Below are positions 23,688 to 35,975 of a stretch of 64,000 nt of DNA, piece after piece; the stretch's first letter is position 1, and every line of letters begins with the position of its first letter. This stretch comes from Sphagnum compactum (Eukaryota > Bryophyta > Sphagnopsida > Sphagnales). The translations under genes were made by a program, and so were the position numbers. The notes below the pieces were generated by a model. That model saw only the letters and a program-made list of their open reading frames with translations, had not been told where the DNA came from and searched no databases. The DNA lies in the NCBI GenBank assembly GCA_965153455.1, contig OZ234500.1, positions 372,001 through 436,000 of the forward strand, in the 5' to 3' direction.

Positions 23688-25131
23688 ATGGCAGTCAAGG
23701 CTCCACCTTTAGATCTGCGCGCATTCCTATTGAGGGGACACTCAATCCGATTGTTCCGCGCAGCCCTGCGCTCTGCCCGCCGTGCTCCGCCGCATTCCCG
23801 AGGTATGATATCTCAACAATTTGGACCTACTTGATGAATAGGGATCGTATCAGGCATGTACTACTTTGGCATGTACCAACTACTTAGTCATTCCAGTCAA
23901 GTGACATTAACTATATACTTATTGTAGTAGAATGCAAGGGGTGCAAAAGAAATGGTTTTCTTGCTAAAGCTGAAGAAAGAGCTTTTACTTTGCTAAATGT
24001 TTTTTGAGAATAATGTTTTTCTTGCCAAAGCTCTTTCTTCATCTTCTCTCTCAGTTCTCGCCGTTTCAGCTCATAAAGATGTCTCCTTTTGCAAGCTCCT
24101 GGAAATCACCATGAAATCTCTGTGGAATACACAGCTTGACACCAGTTGGAGACGAATAGGGATCATATCAGACATCTACCTACTAGTTAGTCATTTCAGT
24201 CAAGTAACATTAACTCTATTTTTATTGTAGTTGCAATGCTCGGGGTGCAAAAGACATGTTTTTATATCAGTGCATATAACTTTTTAGTTGTTCCTAGCAT
24301 AATGCTTTTCTGCCTAAGTTCTTTCTTCATCATCTCTCTCAATTCTTACTGTTTCAGTTCACAAAGATGTCTCCTCTTACAGTTCCTGGAAATCCTTGAA
24401 ATCTCCTTGGCTTCTCAGCTCACTGTTCCAGTTGCATAATCTTTCCTTTCAGTGGACAAAGGATGTCAGGTCTGTGATATAGTTTTGCATCATTAAACTT
24501 ACATCTTCTCAGCTTTCAGTACTGGTCATGAGTGAGCCTGTCAACACTAGAAACTGGACACAAATAGGAACTTAAAGTGGTTAGCTTGAGTGTCAAAGGC
24601 ATGTGCCTGGCAAGAGGATTTACATGAAGCTAATATCTGCATCATGCAGATGAAACAAACTTATTACCAGAGAGACCTGCAAAGGACCAGTAGTTTTGCT
24701 GTTGTGGCTGAGGAAGTATGTTATTGTCAGGTTTCTGTTTTGTTGGATCTCTGAGCTGCGTTTGGCTTACAATGTTTTCTAGTCCAAACGCAAGCTAGAG
24801 CACCCAAGAAGGAACTAGTTTGCAACCACTGAACTGGTCATCTGGTCTTACTTTGATGGACACTATTTCCTGTATGAGTGTAAGTCCTAATGAATTTAGC
24901 ATCACATGTGCATGAATTGGCTGTCTGGAAATGGCTATGTCATTTAAGATGGTAGCTGTGGTTCCATTGGTTTGGAGTGCAGGAGATTTGGAACAGACTA
25001 TCCGGTCTGAAATGGAAAGGAATCGGTATGAGAAAAACCAGCAGACAATTCGTTTTCTGATCAGTGATGGTTTGCAACGACTGAAGCAACTTAATGTTAT
25101 GTTGGGCATACAAGGGTATGAGGAAGCTTGA
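23688..25131 (+). CDS. LYR-motif (LYRM2-like) mitochondrial assembly protein
   Basis: Two exons, 23688-23802 and 24983-25131, join in phase (split Gly) to give 87 aa. The protein starts MAVKAPPLDLRAFLLR, continues with IRLFRAALRSARRAPP, and ends in a helical region (RFLISDGLQRLKQL) before GIQGYEEA. Size, basic charge and the arrangement of the helices match LYRM2-type members of the complex1_LYR family. These are small mitochondrial proteins that pair with acyl carrier protein and assist respiratory-complex assembly. The defining tripeptide reads LFR instead of LYR, a conservative aromatic change. Exon 1 is GC-rich while the single intron is long, AT-rich and internally duplicated. The start is the first ATG that keeps the N-terminal family motif. 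Confidence 0.85.
23833..24405. repeat. Diverged tandem duplication inside the LYRM intron
   Basis: Landmarks occur twice in order about 290-320 bp apart: AATAGGGATC (near 23838 and 24157), CAGTCAAGTGACATTAAC versus CAGTCAAGTAACATTAAC, GGGGTGCAAAAGA, and CTTTCTTCATC with TCAC or TCAT plus AAAGATGTCTCCT. Both copies are intronic and contain no open frame of interest. Confidence 0.7.
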
Positions 25132-28100
25132 ATGGCTCTCTTTTCTCTCACTTCTCACTAGCTCAGAGCCACAAGGCAAGGGTGGCCTTGCTTTTGCTGT
25201 CCCTTTTGCCATGTGAAATAGGAGTACATTTTCTCTAGCTGTTGTGCAAATGCTACTGTAATGTTCATTCTTTGGCATGCATTGTGAGTGGAGTAGATTG
25301 TAGATACCAATGTCGGGTGCATATTGAGGTTTCCTGCTGCATCCACTAGTTTGGGATAACAGAATTCAGTCCATTATTAACCCCCTGTTGGTTCCAGATA
25401 GGAAAGGATGACAATCACAGGTTTCAACTTTCACCCACGGGTTCTCATCAGGAATAAAATGATCTATGTTGATATGTGCTGATAAATCAGTGATGAGCAA
25501 GTTGTGAAATTGCAAGTCCATCTTCAATCGTGACTCGTGCAAAGGGGGCCAATCCGAGATCATACTTTTCCTTAACGTCGTGATATTGACAAAGGTTATA
25601 TGTCTAAGGATATCTTAGATGATATGCCCTCTGTAAATAAATTTTGTATTCATTAATTTAGTTGTGCCATAATTTTGGTGCTGAAGTTCAAATTAAATAA
25701 ATGAAGTCCCAGTACAAGTTTTTGCTTGTCTTTTGGGGGTTTCAATATGCAAAAATTTAGTTTTGGGATTATTTGAAGGAAATATGTGAATGCTAATTTC
25801 CTTCTTAATTAAACTGCTTTCCGCTACTTAATGAATTCCTTTTGGACAGCTTTCAACTCCACATTATACCTATCATATTCACATTAGGCTCAAATTGATA
25901 CAGTTACTCACTCGTGAGGACATTAACAGTTTGGAGAAACATAGTGGAGTTCAATTTCTATGCTAAAAGTCCAATGCAAATTAGTTATGCATACTTGTAC
26001 GATGCTAACAGAATTTCAATACTTTGTGTAATCGAGAAAGGTGGTCGGCATCAATTTGTGAACAATAACAAACCCTAGTCCGACACTACATACATAAGCC
26101 ACCTAGAACCACAGAACTTTGATCCGCTTTCCTAACCATTCCCATGATCTAGAACAATCCATGGAAAAGCGTAAAAAGCTATGGCGCAAGCCTTGGATTG
26201 CCTTGGCCCAACGCCAACGAACTTTATTCCCTACTTCTCTGTACGTCTAATGAATGGCATTCGCAAAGGAATGTCCATTTGTTTGAAAACCCCTACAACC
26301 ATTCAGCTATTTAACCTCGTTGTAGATTGTGTGTGTCTTCATTCTCACATTTTTTCACTATGCTCTTTTCTTAAAATACCCCTTTCTAGAATCAGAACCA
26401 TAGGTAGTTAAGTCTTTCGGATTTTGATCCCATGTGAGACACATGTCTCTTGATAGATAGACTTCTATTAGAATCATTGGAAGAATGTTCTTCCTCTCAC
26501 ATGGCACATTTATATCAAATGATTGTTCACTACATTTCCCTAACGGTGAATGCATAAGTTTTCAATTAGTTTTGAGGCCATTGGTAGCTAAGTGATGCAT
26601 TGCATTATGTAATAACAATGTGTTTGAAATTGAGGGAAAAAATTGAAATCCGACCAACCTTAATCAATTTGATAGATGGTGATTTTGGGGTTTTGCTGAG
26701 CTATTTTTGTTGACTTCTAACAGTTTTGCGGGTGTTTGAAATCTTTCCTTTCTTTTTTAAGGAAACATGATCTAAAAAGAAACCCATAACACATTATCTT
26801 TGACGCTTATAGACCCTAGGTTAAAAAACTTTCACTTAGTGTCATTTTATATTAGTTGTGAAGGCTTGGTTATTGTTGAAGAATATGATAAGAAATCTTT
26901 ATATCCCATGTTTATAAAATGTCATAATCATTTACGTCATGTGCTAGAATATGAAGTTGGTTTTGTAGATTAGTGATTGAAAACAATTATAATTTGGATA
27001 TATTTTGAACAAATTGTTAACATAAACTTTTAGAGCTTGTGAAGAAAGAATTGAAATCTTTTAGAAGATACCAAGTGAACATGAAAAATGAAATGTCCAT
27101 TTCAATGGTGAGAGAAGCACAAATCCATGTTTCCCACTTGTGATAAGCAATTATAAAAATGTCAATTACAAGTGTTGGCCATTGTAACCAAAAACTAATT
27201 ATAATTATAATCATCAATTCACAATTTTTTTTCGAATCCCAACTTCCAAATTGAAAATGCATTTGGGAGTTTTTGGGGGCCTATTTGCATTCCCACACAT
27301 TTTTCATTCATCTCAAAGGAATGCATTTGAATTTTGAATCATGTTGTGCTTGACCTCATTCTTAACCCATTTCCATTGTTTTGTGTTATTAAGGCTAGGA
27401 TCATGACATTTATGAACACCCTCAATCGAGGCGTTGACATAATTCTTTTTAATTTAAAAAAAAAACCAAATACTCAATATGTAGTTTGAAATATCAATGA
27501 GAGGAAGATAAAATGGAAATGATTACATTCATGCGGCAAGTCCATAAATACAGTTTACCCTTAACATCAACAATTTCTACAAGCTTTCCAATTTCCTTCA
27601 AAACTATGAAGAAAACCTAAGGCCTTATCAAGAGTTTCAAGACTTGCAAAATCTCCAACAAGGGTGACAAGGCAAAGTTTGTCCTTTTAGAAAGTTGGCT
27701 TTTTGGACCAAGAACATCGAAAAGTCAAAATCGGCTACTACATAAGTTAAACAAGAGTGCAAGGAAGTGGAGTTTTTCTTGAGGTGGGTATGGAGATTAC
27801 ATTTGCCACCAAACAAAAGATTATACCTTAAGGAAGGTAGTTTGTTCATTATGTTTTGTTTTGCCAAGTTGAGATCCCACTAGAAAGCTTTTAAATAATC
27901 ACCCGATTAGCATTCGGTGCCACCTAAGATGCCACCTAGGTTTTCACTTAACAACATTTAGTGTGAATGCACCCTTAAGCATCTCAAAGAGAACATGAGA
28001 GGAGTATGTAGAGCTAGAGGGAAAAAGATTTCAAAGCTTTTGGCAAATGATGGGATCTTAAAGTTGGGTAGAGAGCTTTTCATCTATGTTTCATTCATTA

Positions 28101-28400
28101 AATCATCATATTATTTTCATCTTTTTAATATTCAACTTTAACCAAAAAGCTCATTTTGGCTAATGAATGCTCTTTGGCTAATAAATGTTGTTTGCATGAC
28201 TAAAAATGTATGATGAACATGGAATTTCAAGTTTTGGAAAGAAGCACCCACATGTATTTTAAACATTAGAGTTATTTGTAAAAGTAAGACAAACACAGCA
28301 CCACAACTCTGAGTTTGGTCATACGCAAAGTGAGATTTTTAAAAAAAACCTGCAAAAAAGTACATTAGCATTCAAAAGGCGGGGGAGTGGGGGAGGACTG
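25132..28400. other. AT-rich intergenic DNA without a recognised gene
   Basis: The LYRM 3' UTR is followed by about 3 kb of AT-rich DNA with only short, unconvincing open frames on either strand. No RNA gene or intact transposon is seen. Confidence 0.55.
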
Positions 28401-28418
28401 AGAAGACCGTCAATTTTG

Positions 28419-28542
28419 GTGGTAAACTGAGTTTCATCCTGTCTTTCCTTTTTCCTGAGCGCGGATACCACTGAAAGAGGGGATAGGGGGTGAAAGGAGG
28501 CCCAAAGACAGGGTGAAGACAGGATGAAACTCAGTTTACCAC
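28419..28542. repeat. Foldback with perfect 27-bp arms
   Basis: Arms 28419-28445 and 28516-28542 are exact reverse complements separated by 70 bp. The spacer carries a 30-nt segment (28487-28516) that recurs exactly at 42723-42752. In both places it is preceded by ATACCACT followed by a GAAAGA- or AAAAGA-type run. This points to a dispersed miniature element. The stem would also form a small-RNA-precursor-like hairpin if transcribed. Confidence 0.85.
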
Positions 28543-28689
28543 TAAAAGAGCAGCCCTTATGAATTTTGCACAGGCGTGTGCCGTGCCAGAAACCCCCTGA
28601 CACCAATGATAATGCTCTTCTTCTTTCATGATAATTGGGGAACAAGGCTTTGTTTTTGGCCGCATTTAAAAAGAAATCGACAAAATTCA

Positions 28690-29230
28690 TACTTATTTCA
28701 AATCAAGCCTTTGAATTCAATTCATTTTAAATTGAGATTGAGTTGAAAAACTTCATTTCCAAATTGAAATCTATTTTCAGAAAATCCATTTCAAATCGGA
28801 AATAAATTTCAAATTCATTTATTATTATTGTTGAGATTGATTTCAAATTGAATTCATTGAAAAAAATCAATTCAAATTTGAAATTCTTTTTAAATTCACT
28901 TCAAAAGACAAATTGAGATTCATTTTGGTCTTGTGAAAACTCAAGTTTGTTGTTCTTCATCATCTTCTTCTTTTCTTCCTCTTACTTGAAAAGACGAAAT
29001 TTATTCTTTTTTTTAAAAAAAAGAAAAGAAACCTTCAACAAAAAAAAGAGAGAGAAAATTATTATTATAAATCAAGAAAGAAAAGAAAACTCCAACCAAA
29101 AAAGAAGAGAAAATTATTATTATAAAACAAGAAAGAAAAGAAAACTCCAACCCAAAAAAAAAAAAGAGAGAAAAATATTATTATAAAACAAGAAAGAAGA
29201 GAAAACTCCAACCAAAAACAAAAGTAGACA
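28690..29230. repeat. A/T-rich low-complexity tract with three 54-62 bp tandem units
   Basis: Variants of AAATTCAATTTGAAA-like sequence dominate 28690-28930. From 29041 to 29218 a purine-rich unit containing GAAAATTATTATTATAAA, then CAAGAAAGAAAAGAAAAC, then TCCAACC occurs three times. Open frames here are repeat artefacts. Confidence 0.7.
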
Positions 29231-29459
29231 AAATCCAAACACAACAAAAATCCGAATCAAAGTGGCGGGTGTCACAAATCTCACCACTTTTTTTCTTTTT
29301 TGAGTTGTTGTTGCTTTTTCTCTGGTTTTTGAGGTTTTGTAGGATTCCAAGATGTGTGTGATGTTGGTGGATCTCAAAATTTGTGTCGTGTTGCAGCAAA
29401 AAAAAAAAAAGACTTGTAAGTCGAGATTATCCAAAGCCAGGTGCAATCAGCATAGCAAG

Positions 29460-29735
29460 AGAGAGACGAGAAAGAGCGCGCGCGCAATAGAGAGAGAGAG
29501 AGAGAGGGAGAGGGGAGGGGGGGAGCGCGAGATGCTTCCGCGGTTTGTGAGAAGAGAGAGCAAGCTCATAAGACCCTTTCACTTTCGTACCACAATTTGG
29601 CGCTACCCACATCCTCTTAGCAAGCGTGCAAGCTCTTGCATCAATCGTCTCCTCTGCTAGATATTTCTGCTGCTGAATTTCGAAGCTTGATGATGGATTT
29701 GGTAGTGATGGACTAGGAGGTGGGGGAGTTTTGAG
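29460..29735 (+). promoter_or_regulatory. Purine-rich 5' leader of NADK2
   Basis: A GA-rich microsatellite (29489-29525, preceded by alternating GC) lies about 210 bp upstream of the NADK2 ATG. GA-repeats are common in plant core promoters and 5' UTRs. The transcription start cannot be placed from sequence alone. Confidence 0.35.
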
Positions 29736-30676
29736 ATGGGGATTGTCGCTGTTGCACCGTCTTGTGTACCAAAGGTGGGAGGTTTACCTGGTGATGCAGG
29801 GCGTGTATTAGTAGAGGCACAGCATCAGCAGCAACAGCATCAGCAGCAGCAGCAGCAGCAGAGGTTGTGGAGAGTAGCTAGTTGTCGGGTTTGTGATCCT
29901 AAAGCAGTGGGTAGGAGTAGAAGAGGACGAAGCTATGGGAGTTATGGAGCGTTGCCCAATTCGTCTCCGATTTCAAGTGTGAATATTTCTTCTGCACAGA
30001 TTGTTGCGCAGCGAGCAATTTCGGTTTCCGTTTCTCTGCATGTTTTTCTCCATACCTGTGTGCCATCGTCTTCTTCTTCTAGGAATTGTATCGCTTTCCG
30101 TTCATGGAATCGTCAGATTTCTCCGGCTTTGCGGCTGGCTAGTGTATGGACACGAAGCGTGAGCACGGGGCCCAAAACGTGGCTCAGTCGACGGAACGGG
30201 ATCGCGTGGAGCAGGAGTGGTAAAAGGAAACAAGGTGCAACGGCGTTTAGTCGACTGCGCAATAATGCAATCCCTACTGCCGCTGCCGCTCACTCGGTAT
30301 TGAGCAACAAAAATTCCAAATTCTGTTGTGATGTCTTCGATTTGCCCAGTGCAACAACACTCAAAGTGAAGAAGAAGCAGCGCCAGGGTGTGTGCTGCAG
30401 AAGCAGCAGCAAAGTGGTGTCGAGTGAGGCTTTGATCACGCCGGGATGGACGCCATCTCTTTCATATGAGCAGGCTATTCGACTGCAGGTCAGTGTTTTT
30501 GTTGTTCTGCCGCTTCACTAAGATTTGCCACAGAAAGAGAGATGGAGGAGAGGGGAAGATAGTAGGGCGAACGTCACGAAGAGACATGCTTGCAGCGGCG
30601 ATGCTGTGCTCAAGATGGCAATTCAACAGCAGGTGGAAAAATTAGGGTGGATTTGGGAAGAGAGAGAGAGAGAGAG

Positions 30677-30717
<41 letters not shown>

Positions 30718-32559
30718 GATCTTGTTTGCATGTGTGTGTGCACAGGCTAGCAACACTGATGATGTTCGCTGTGGTGTGTCTTGATTGCAAGAATTAGGGT
30801 TTATAGATTGTTGATGGCAAGCTAGCTGTGGTATGTCTTGATTGTGAGAATGGTGATTTATACATGAGCAGGAGAATATTGACATATTTGTGTGATGGAT
30901 GGTGGAATGAAGGCACAAGAAGAGGAATCACTCTTGTTCCGCAATGGGCCTCCACCAGGGGACATTGCAGAGGTGGAAGCCTTCTGCCGAATTCACAGGC
31001 TAGCAGAGCTCTTGCATGCAGTCGTGATGGGCTGTTTGCGCAGCAGCCATAATCTGACAACAAAGCAGCAGCAGCACATGTCGGTAGAGAATGACAGGGA
31101 CGTGCCTGTGTTGGAGGAGAAGGTGGTGGCTGGATTGGCACGTATGGGTGCAGTGCTGCAACAAGGCAGGCTTGAGGTCCTGGGTGGTGGTAGACATGTC
31201 GTCAATAACGTGGGAGATGCAATCCCCTCTCTGGCACGAATGAGAGTGGAGCTCATGGATTGCTGTGAGGCACTACAAAAGGCACTGGAGTTGTGCTTTG
31301 CACCAGTTCCGGAGTCCATCCACCGCCCAATGCAGCAGCTGCATACTGTCTGCCTAGATGCAGGATTCCCAAGGTTGCCAGGCTCTCCTAGCCATGCAGA
31401 TATCCCTAACTTTGCAGCTGTAAAGCTACGCCCATTTCGGGGTGGCTATAACTTGGACCAGGAGGAGGAAGTGGCATTCTGGAGAGGAGGACAGATGACA
31501 GTGGAGGGCTTGGAGTGGCTTCTGCAGCAAGGTTTCAAGGTAGTTGTGGACATGCGAGTTGAGCAGACAGGCAGCCTGCTTACACAGAGAGCATTGCAGG
31601 CAGCAGAAGACTCTGGACTGCTGCGCATAGTTAAGATACCAGTGTCACTAGGCATGGTCCCGACAATGGAGCAGGTGAAGGAATTTGCAACGCTTGTGGC
31701 AGATGCTGACAATAAGCCACTTTACTTGCATAGCCAGCGCGGTGTGGGCCGTGCATGTGCTATGGTATCAAGATGGCGTGAGTTTGTCCTGCATCAAAGC
31801 ATAGAAAATATACTTAATGGTAATGAAATTTCCACTGCTGATGATGTTGTAGGAATCAGTAGAGAAAGTGGGGATGAAGTTGGAGGCAGTGCTGTGTACT
31901 CTGCAGAAGTAATGCAAGAGCTCATTTATACAGGCAATGAGTTGATGTTGGCATCTACCAGCAGTAGCTCTCAGCAGCTTAGCTCCAGCTTGGAGGAAGA
32001 GACTCCTGATGCTTTAGAAGGTAACAGGTTCAAGACATCTGTGGAGGCTACTTCCACAATGAGAGAAGGTAGGAAATCAGGCAGAGAAGCTGCAGCTGAG
32101 GATAAATACAATTATGAGGAAGCTATAAGCTGGACAAAGAATGTCTTTGAGGCACAAAGACCTGGGCCAAATGTGTTTTGCAGGAAATCTATGTCTGAAT
32201 TCACCAAGCGACGCAAATCAATGCCTGGGGTAGCTGGGCTCCAGCGAGGTGTGATGAGCTTATCTTCTGCTATCAAACAGAAGGAAGAAATAGATATTGC
32301 AGGGCCCGCAGGTAGGTGGGGCTTGGCTACTCCAGGCATTCCCAGGGCTGGGAGCTTTGAGACTCCTGCATTGAGCAATGGAAGCTTAAAAGAGAAAGAA
32401 ACACAGGAGCAGAAAGTGAGAGAAGATGCTGGTGAGCAAGCAAGGGTGAATGGACAGAAAGGAGGGCATGCAAGCACTAATGGTACATATAGTGCCTCTG
32501 TACCTGTATCCAGCAGGTCTGAACAGGAAGCTCAACAGACAGAAGAGGGAGAAGAAGAA

Positions 32560-32590
<31 letters not shown>

Positions 32591-35057
32591 GGGAAGAGAA
32601 TGCTGAAAATGGTGGTCTTTGCAGAGTGGAATCTATAGGAGAGAATGAGGATGGCAATGGTGGAGAGCTGAAGGGGGACATGTGTGCAAGCACAACAGGG
32701 GTGGTACGGGTGCAATCACGGCGAAAGGCAGAGATGTATCTAGTGCGCACAGATGGATTCTCGTGCACACGAGAGCGGGTGAAGGAGTCAACTTTGGCCT
32801 TCACACACCCCAGCACTCAGCAACAGATGCTAATGTGGAAAACATCACCCAAGACAGTGCTGCTTCTGAAGAAACTTGGTTCTGAACTCATGGAGGAGGC
32901 ACAGCAGGTTTCTTCCTCCACTAATCACAACACAAAATTGAGCTGTGCCTGGCTTTTTTTGCTTTAAGGAACATACTTCCAGGTCAATTCTTGTTGAAAT
33001 CTAGAGGACAACAAAGGTAGCTGGGTGATTGGTACGGTGATTGACTGCATCGCAGAGATGTATTATGCCTGTTCTATACACGGAATTGTTTGTCTCAATA
33101 TGATGTAGCAAGATATACTGCTTGCAAGATATACCCACTTGTGTTCTGCGTCTGTGGTTTGGGTATGTTTGTGAGATTGAAAAGTTGGTTTCATGCCTTG
33201 AGCAGGTTGCATCCTTTTTGTTCCATCAAGAAGGCATGAATGTGATGGTGGAGCCGGATGTGCACGACATGTTTGCCAGGCTTCCAGGTTATGGATTTGT
33301 CCAAACCTTCTACAACCATGACACCAGGTGTGTTGGTTATGCCTATTGAAGTTTGCTGTGCAGTTATTCTTGAACAGTTTTCATAGTCATTCATTGCCTC
33401 CAGGTTCAAGCTTACTGTAGATTGTTTTTGGAATATTTGCTTCATGTTCATTTGTGGCATTGTCATTCTGGTTAAATCTCTCTGTCTGAGATGATGTGCA
33501 GTGAGCTGCATGAGAGGGTGGACTTTGTTGTCTGCCTTGGGGGAGATGGAGTGATTCTGCATGCCTCAAACCTATTTCGCAATGCAATTCCACCAGTTGT
33601 CTCTTTCAACTTGGGCTCTCTTGGCTTCCTTACTGCCCACCCTGTATGTCTTCTTATCTTTCCCACTGTCTTTTGTGCAAATTAAATACCTAATACCAGT
33701 TTCGGCAGTAGAAGTGATCAACATACCCATAAGAACATTACTTCTGCAAGAACTGCTTCTTGAAGCTTAACATGATTGCTTGTCATGGGCTGACCAGTTT
33801 GAGGAGTTCAAGCAAGATTTGAGGGCCATTATAAATGGCAACAGTAGGATGGGTGGGGTGTACATAACACTCCGCATGCGGCTGCGCTGTGAGCTGTTCA
33901 GGAATGGAAAGCCCATCCCTGGAAAAGTTTATGATGTTTTGAATGAGGTTGTGGTTGACCGTGGCTCCAACCCCTACCTCTGCAAAATTGAGTGCTATGA
34001 GCGCTCCCGTCTCATCACTAAGGTAACACTTGTGTTTTTGAATGCTGTTCTTAATAGATGGAGAATTCAGTGAGTCACTTAGCTGATGATTGCACGGATA
34101 TGGCTTTTTTGTTCAGGTGCAAGCAGATGGAGTGCTTGTAGCCACCCCTACAGGAAGTACTGCCTACTCAACAGCAGCAGGTGGTTCAATGGTACGTGCC
34201 ATATGCATGGTGTGTTATATTGTTCATTATATGGTGTAACCATTGCATGCCATGATTCTTAGACATGCTTCTGAGGGACTCTTTGGATCTATCTGATTTG
34301 GTTGCAGAAGCTTAGATGTTCTTTGCATTTTCTTTCCTTGAGCTTTGTGAGTGGGAAAATATGCAGGTCCATCCAAACGTGCCTTGCATGCTTTTTACTC
34401 CCATTTGTCCACACTCCCTATCCTTCCGCCCTGTTATCCTACCTGATTCCGCTCTTCTTGAACTGAAGGTGCATTTCTTGACCCTCTCCCGAGAAAGAGT
34501 CTGGCACTGACTGCCCATCTCTTTCTCACCTTTGTTGTGTTAAAATAAATACATAAATGAAGATGTGTAATTGGAAGATTATCAACACTTCAGATCCTTA
34601 GTAATTGGGTTGATTCCAGTTTCTGCTTTCCAGCCCTGCATGTCTATGGGTTGTTGCAGGAGAAGAAATGAGCTCTTGATCGGTTCCTTTGAACTATTTA
34701 GCGATGGCCCCCGAGTGCAACACATGGAGTTTGGACATTGAGACTATTTTGTGAGAACTAAGCTATTCTGAGAAGAGTATTTGCAGTGGAATGGTCGTCA
34801 GGTTGTTATCTCATTGTTATATTGTGTGTTATGTGAGCTAGGTACCTGATGATGCAAGGAGCAATGCATGGGTTTCATTTGATGGAAAGAAGCGACAACA
34901 ATTGTGCAAAGGCGAGTCAGTCCGTATCTGCATGAGTGAACACCCAATGCCCACTGTCAACAAGCATGACCAAACAGATGACTGGTTTGGCAGCTTATCC
35001 CGCTGCTTTGGATGGAATCAGCGCATTGAACAACGCTCTATTTCTTTTCTCATGTGA
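29736..35057 (+). CDS. NADK2: Plastid-type NAD kinase 2
   Basis: Eight exons: 29736-30488, 30925-32907, 33206-33327, 33502-33643, 33798-34022, 34117-34191, 34367-34468, 34842-35057. They give 1205 aa in phase. The enzyme phosphorylates NAD to NADP. The C-terminal kinase domain has GGDG (966-969), LNEVVVDRG (NE at 1049-1050) and [15 protein letters not shown] (from 1085), ending in the family's [16 protein letters not shown] and [12 protein letters not shown]. The N-terminus (Ser/Arg-rich with a Gln/His run) looks like a plastid transit peptide. The middle region carries [15 protein letters not shown] and a phosphatase-like loop HSQRGVGR (520-527). A run of ten Asp (GAT repeats, 32560-32589) sits in exon 2. 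The protein exceeds Arabidopsis NADK2 (about 985 aa). The acceptor at 30925 has a poor pyrimidine tract, so the exon 1-2 join is the least certain part. Confidence 0.92.
30661..30712. repeat. Compound (AG)10(TG)16 microsatellite
   Basis: Pure AG dinucleotides (30661-30680) switch directly to pure TG dinucleotides (30681-30712) inside NADK2 intron 1. The His-Thr and Val-Cys open frames across it are artefacts. Confidence 0.95.
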
Positions 35058-35960
35058 CCAATACAGCTTGTAGTTGTAATTCCCTTGTACTGTTTCTGCA
35101 ATCAACATTACACAACCTCCCAAGTTCTTGTTCTATAATAGACATGTAAATTTTGGAGATAGAATTCCCAAAAATTATTTTCTGTGCTGTAAGCCTGTAG
35201 AGAGAGGTTGCTTTATTTGTAACTATAATTGTACTTGTACTCAACAGAAATTGTAGTTATCTGATTCTTCCAGCACAACAGATTTTGCCCCTTTTTCAGT
35301 TGACTTTGCCCTTGACCCGCAACAGGGTGTTGTTGGCTCTCTTGTGCTGAAATAATGTACACTGTTCTCATGAAAATTTTGGTCTTCAGATCTGTTCAAA
35401 ATTGCATGAGTACATGAGGTTGATGGGACTCACTTCAAGCAGCAGATGGTGCTGTGGGTCCCCTTTTTCTGCACACACATCTTTTCCACTTTTGCCCTCT
35501 TGCATTCACAACTTGTGCCTCTTGATGTCTATGAATTGCACAATCCTTTCATAATTGTGTAGCATGTTTCATGAGTGCCATCTCATGTCAATTGGCATTG
35601 AGAGAATCTTTGCCAAATGAGCATCTCCATTCCATCTTAGCTTAGATGTTTGGTCCTCATGCTTGAATATGGTTTGCCCATTTATTAAACCCTTAGGAAC
35701 CAAGAGGACCAAATCTGTTCTCTATTCAATTCATTTTGGAACTTGGAAGTGTTGAGTTTGTATGAATTTTCAAATCCAGCTCTACAATACAATGCATCAC
35801 ACATCTCTACAGGAATGCATAATTGTGGATCTTGCAAATCAATAGTTAAATTGCCGAGTATCCCATAGAGGGAGGGAGCACACAACCCTCATTACTTGGA
35901 AAGAGTAGAGATCATTTTGTAGCTTGCACAGAAAATAATGTAGCAACATGAAAAAAGAAG
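35058..35960. other. NADK2 3' flank, no gene seen
   Basis: This is presumed NADK2 3' UTR followed by AT-rich DNA. No family match was recognised in either strand. Confidence 0.5.
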
Positions 35961-35975
35961 AGAGTGCAAAGAATA

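Noticed and set aside
30610-30918. 102-residue minus-strand frame with a His-Thr run
   Set aside because: It is a translation of the AG/TG microsatellite in NADK2 intron 1.
32386-32816. Minus-strand frames with poly-Ile or poly-Ser
   Set aside because: They are antisense reading of the GAT repeat in NADK2 exon 2.
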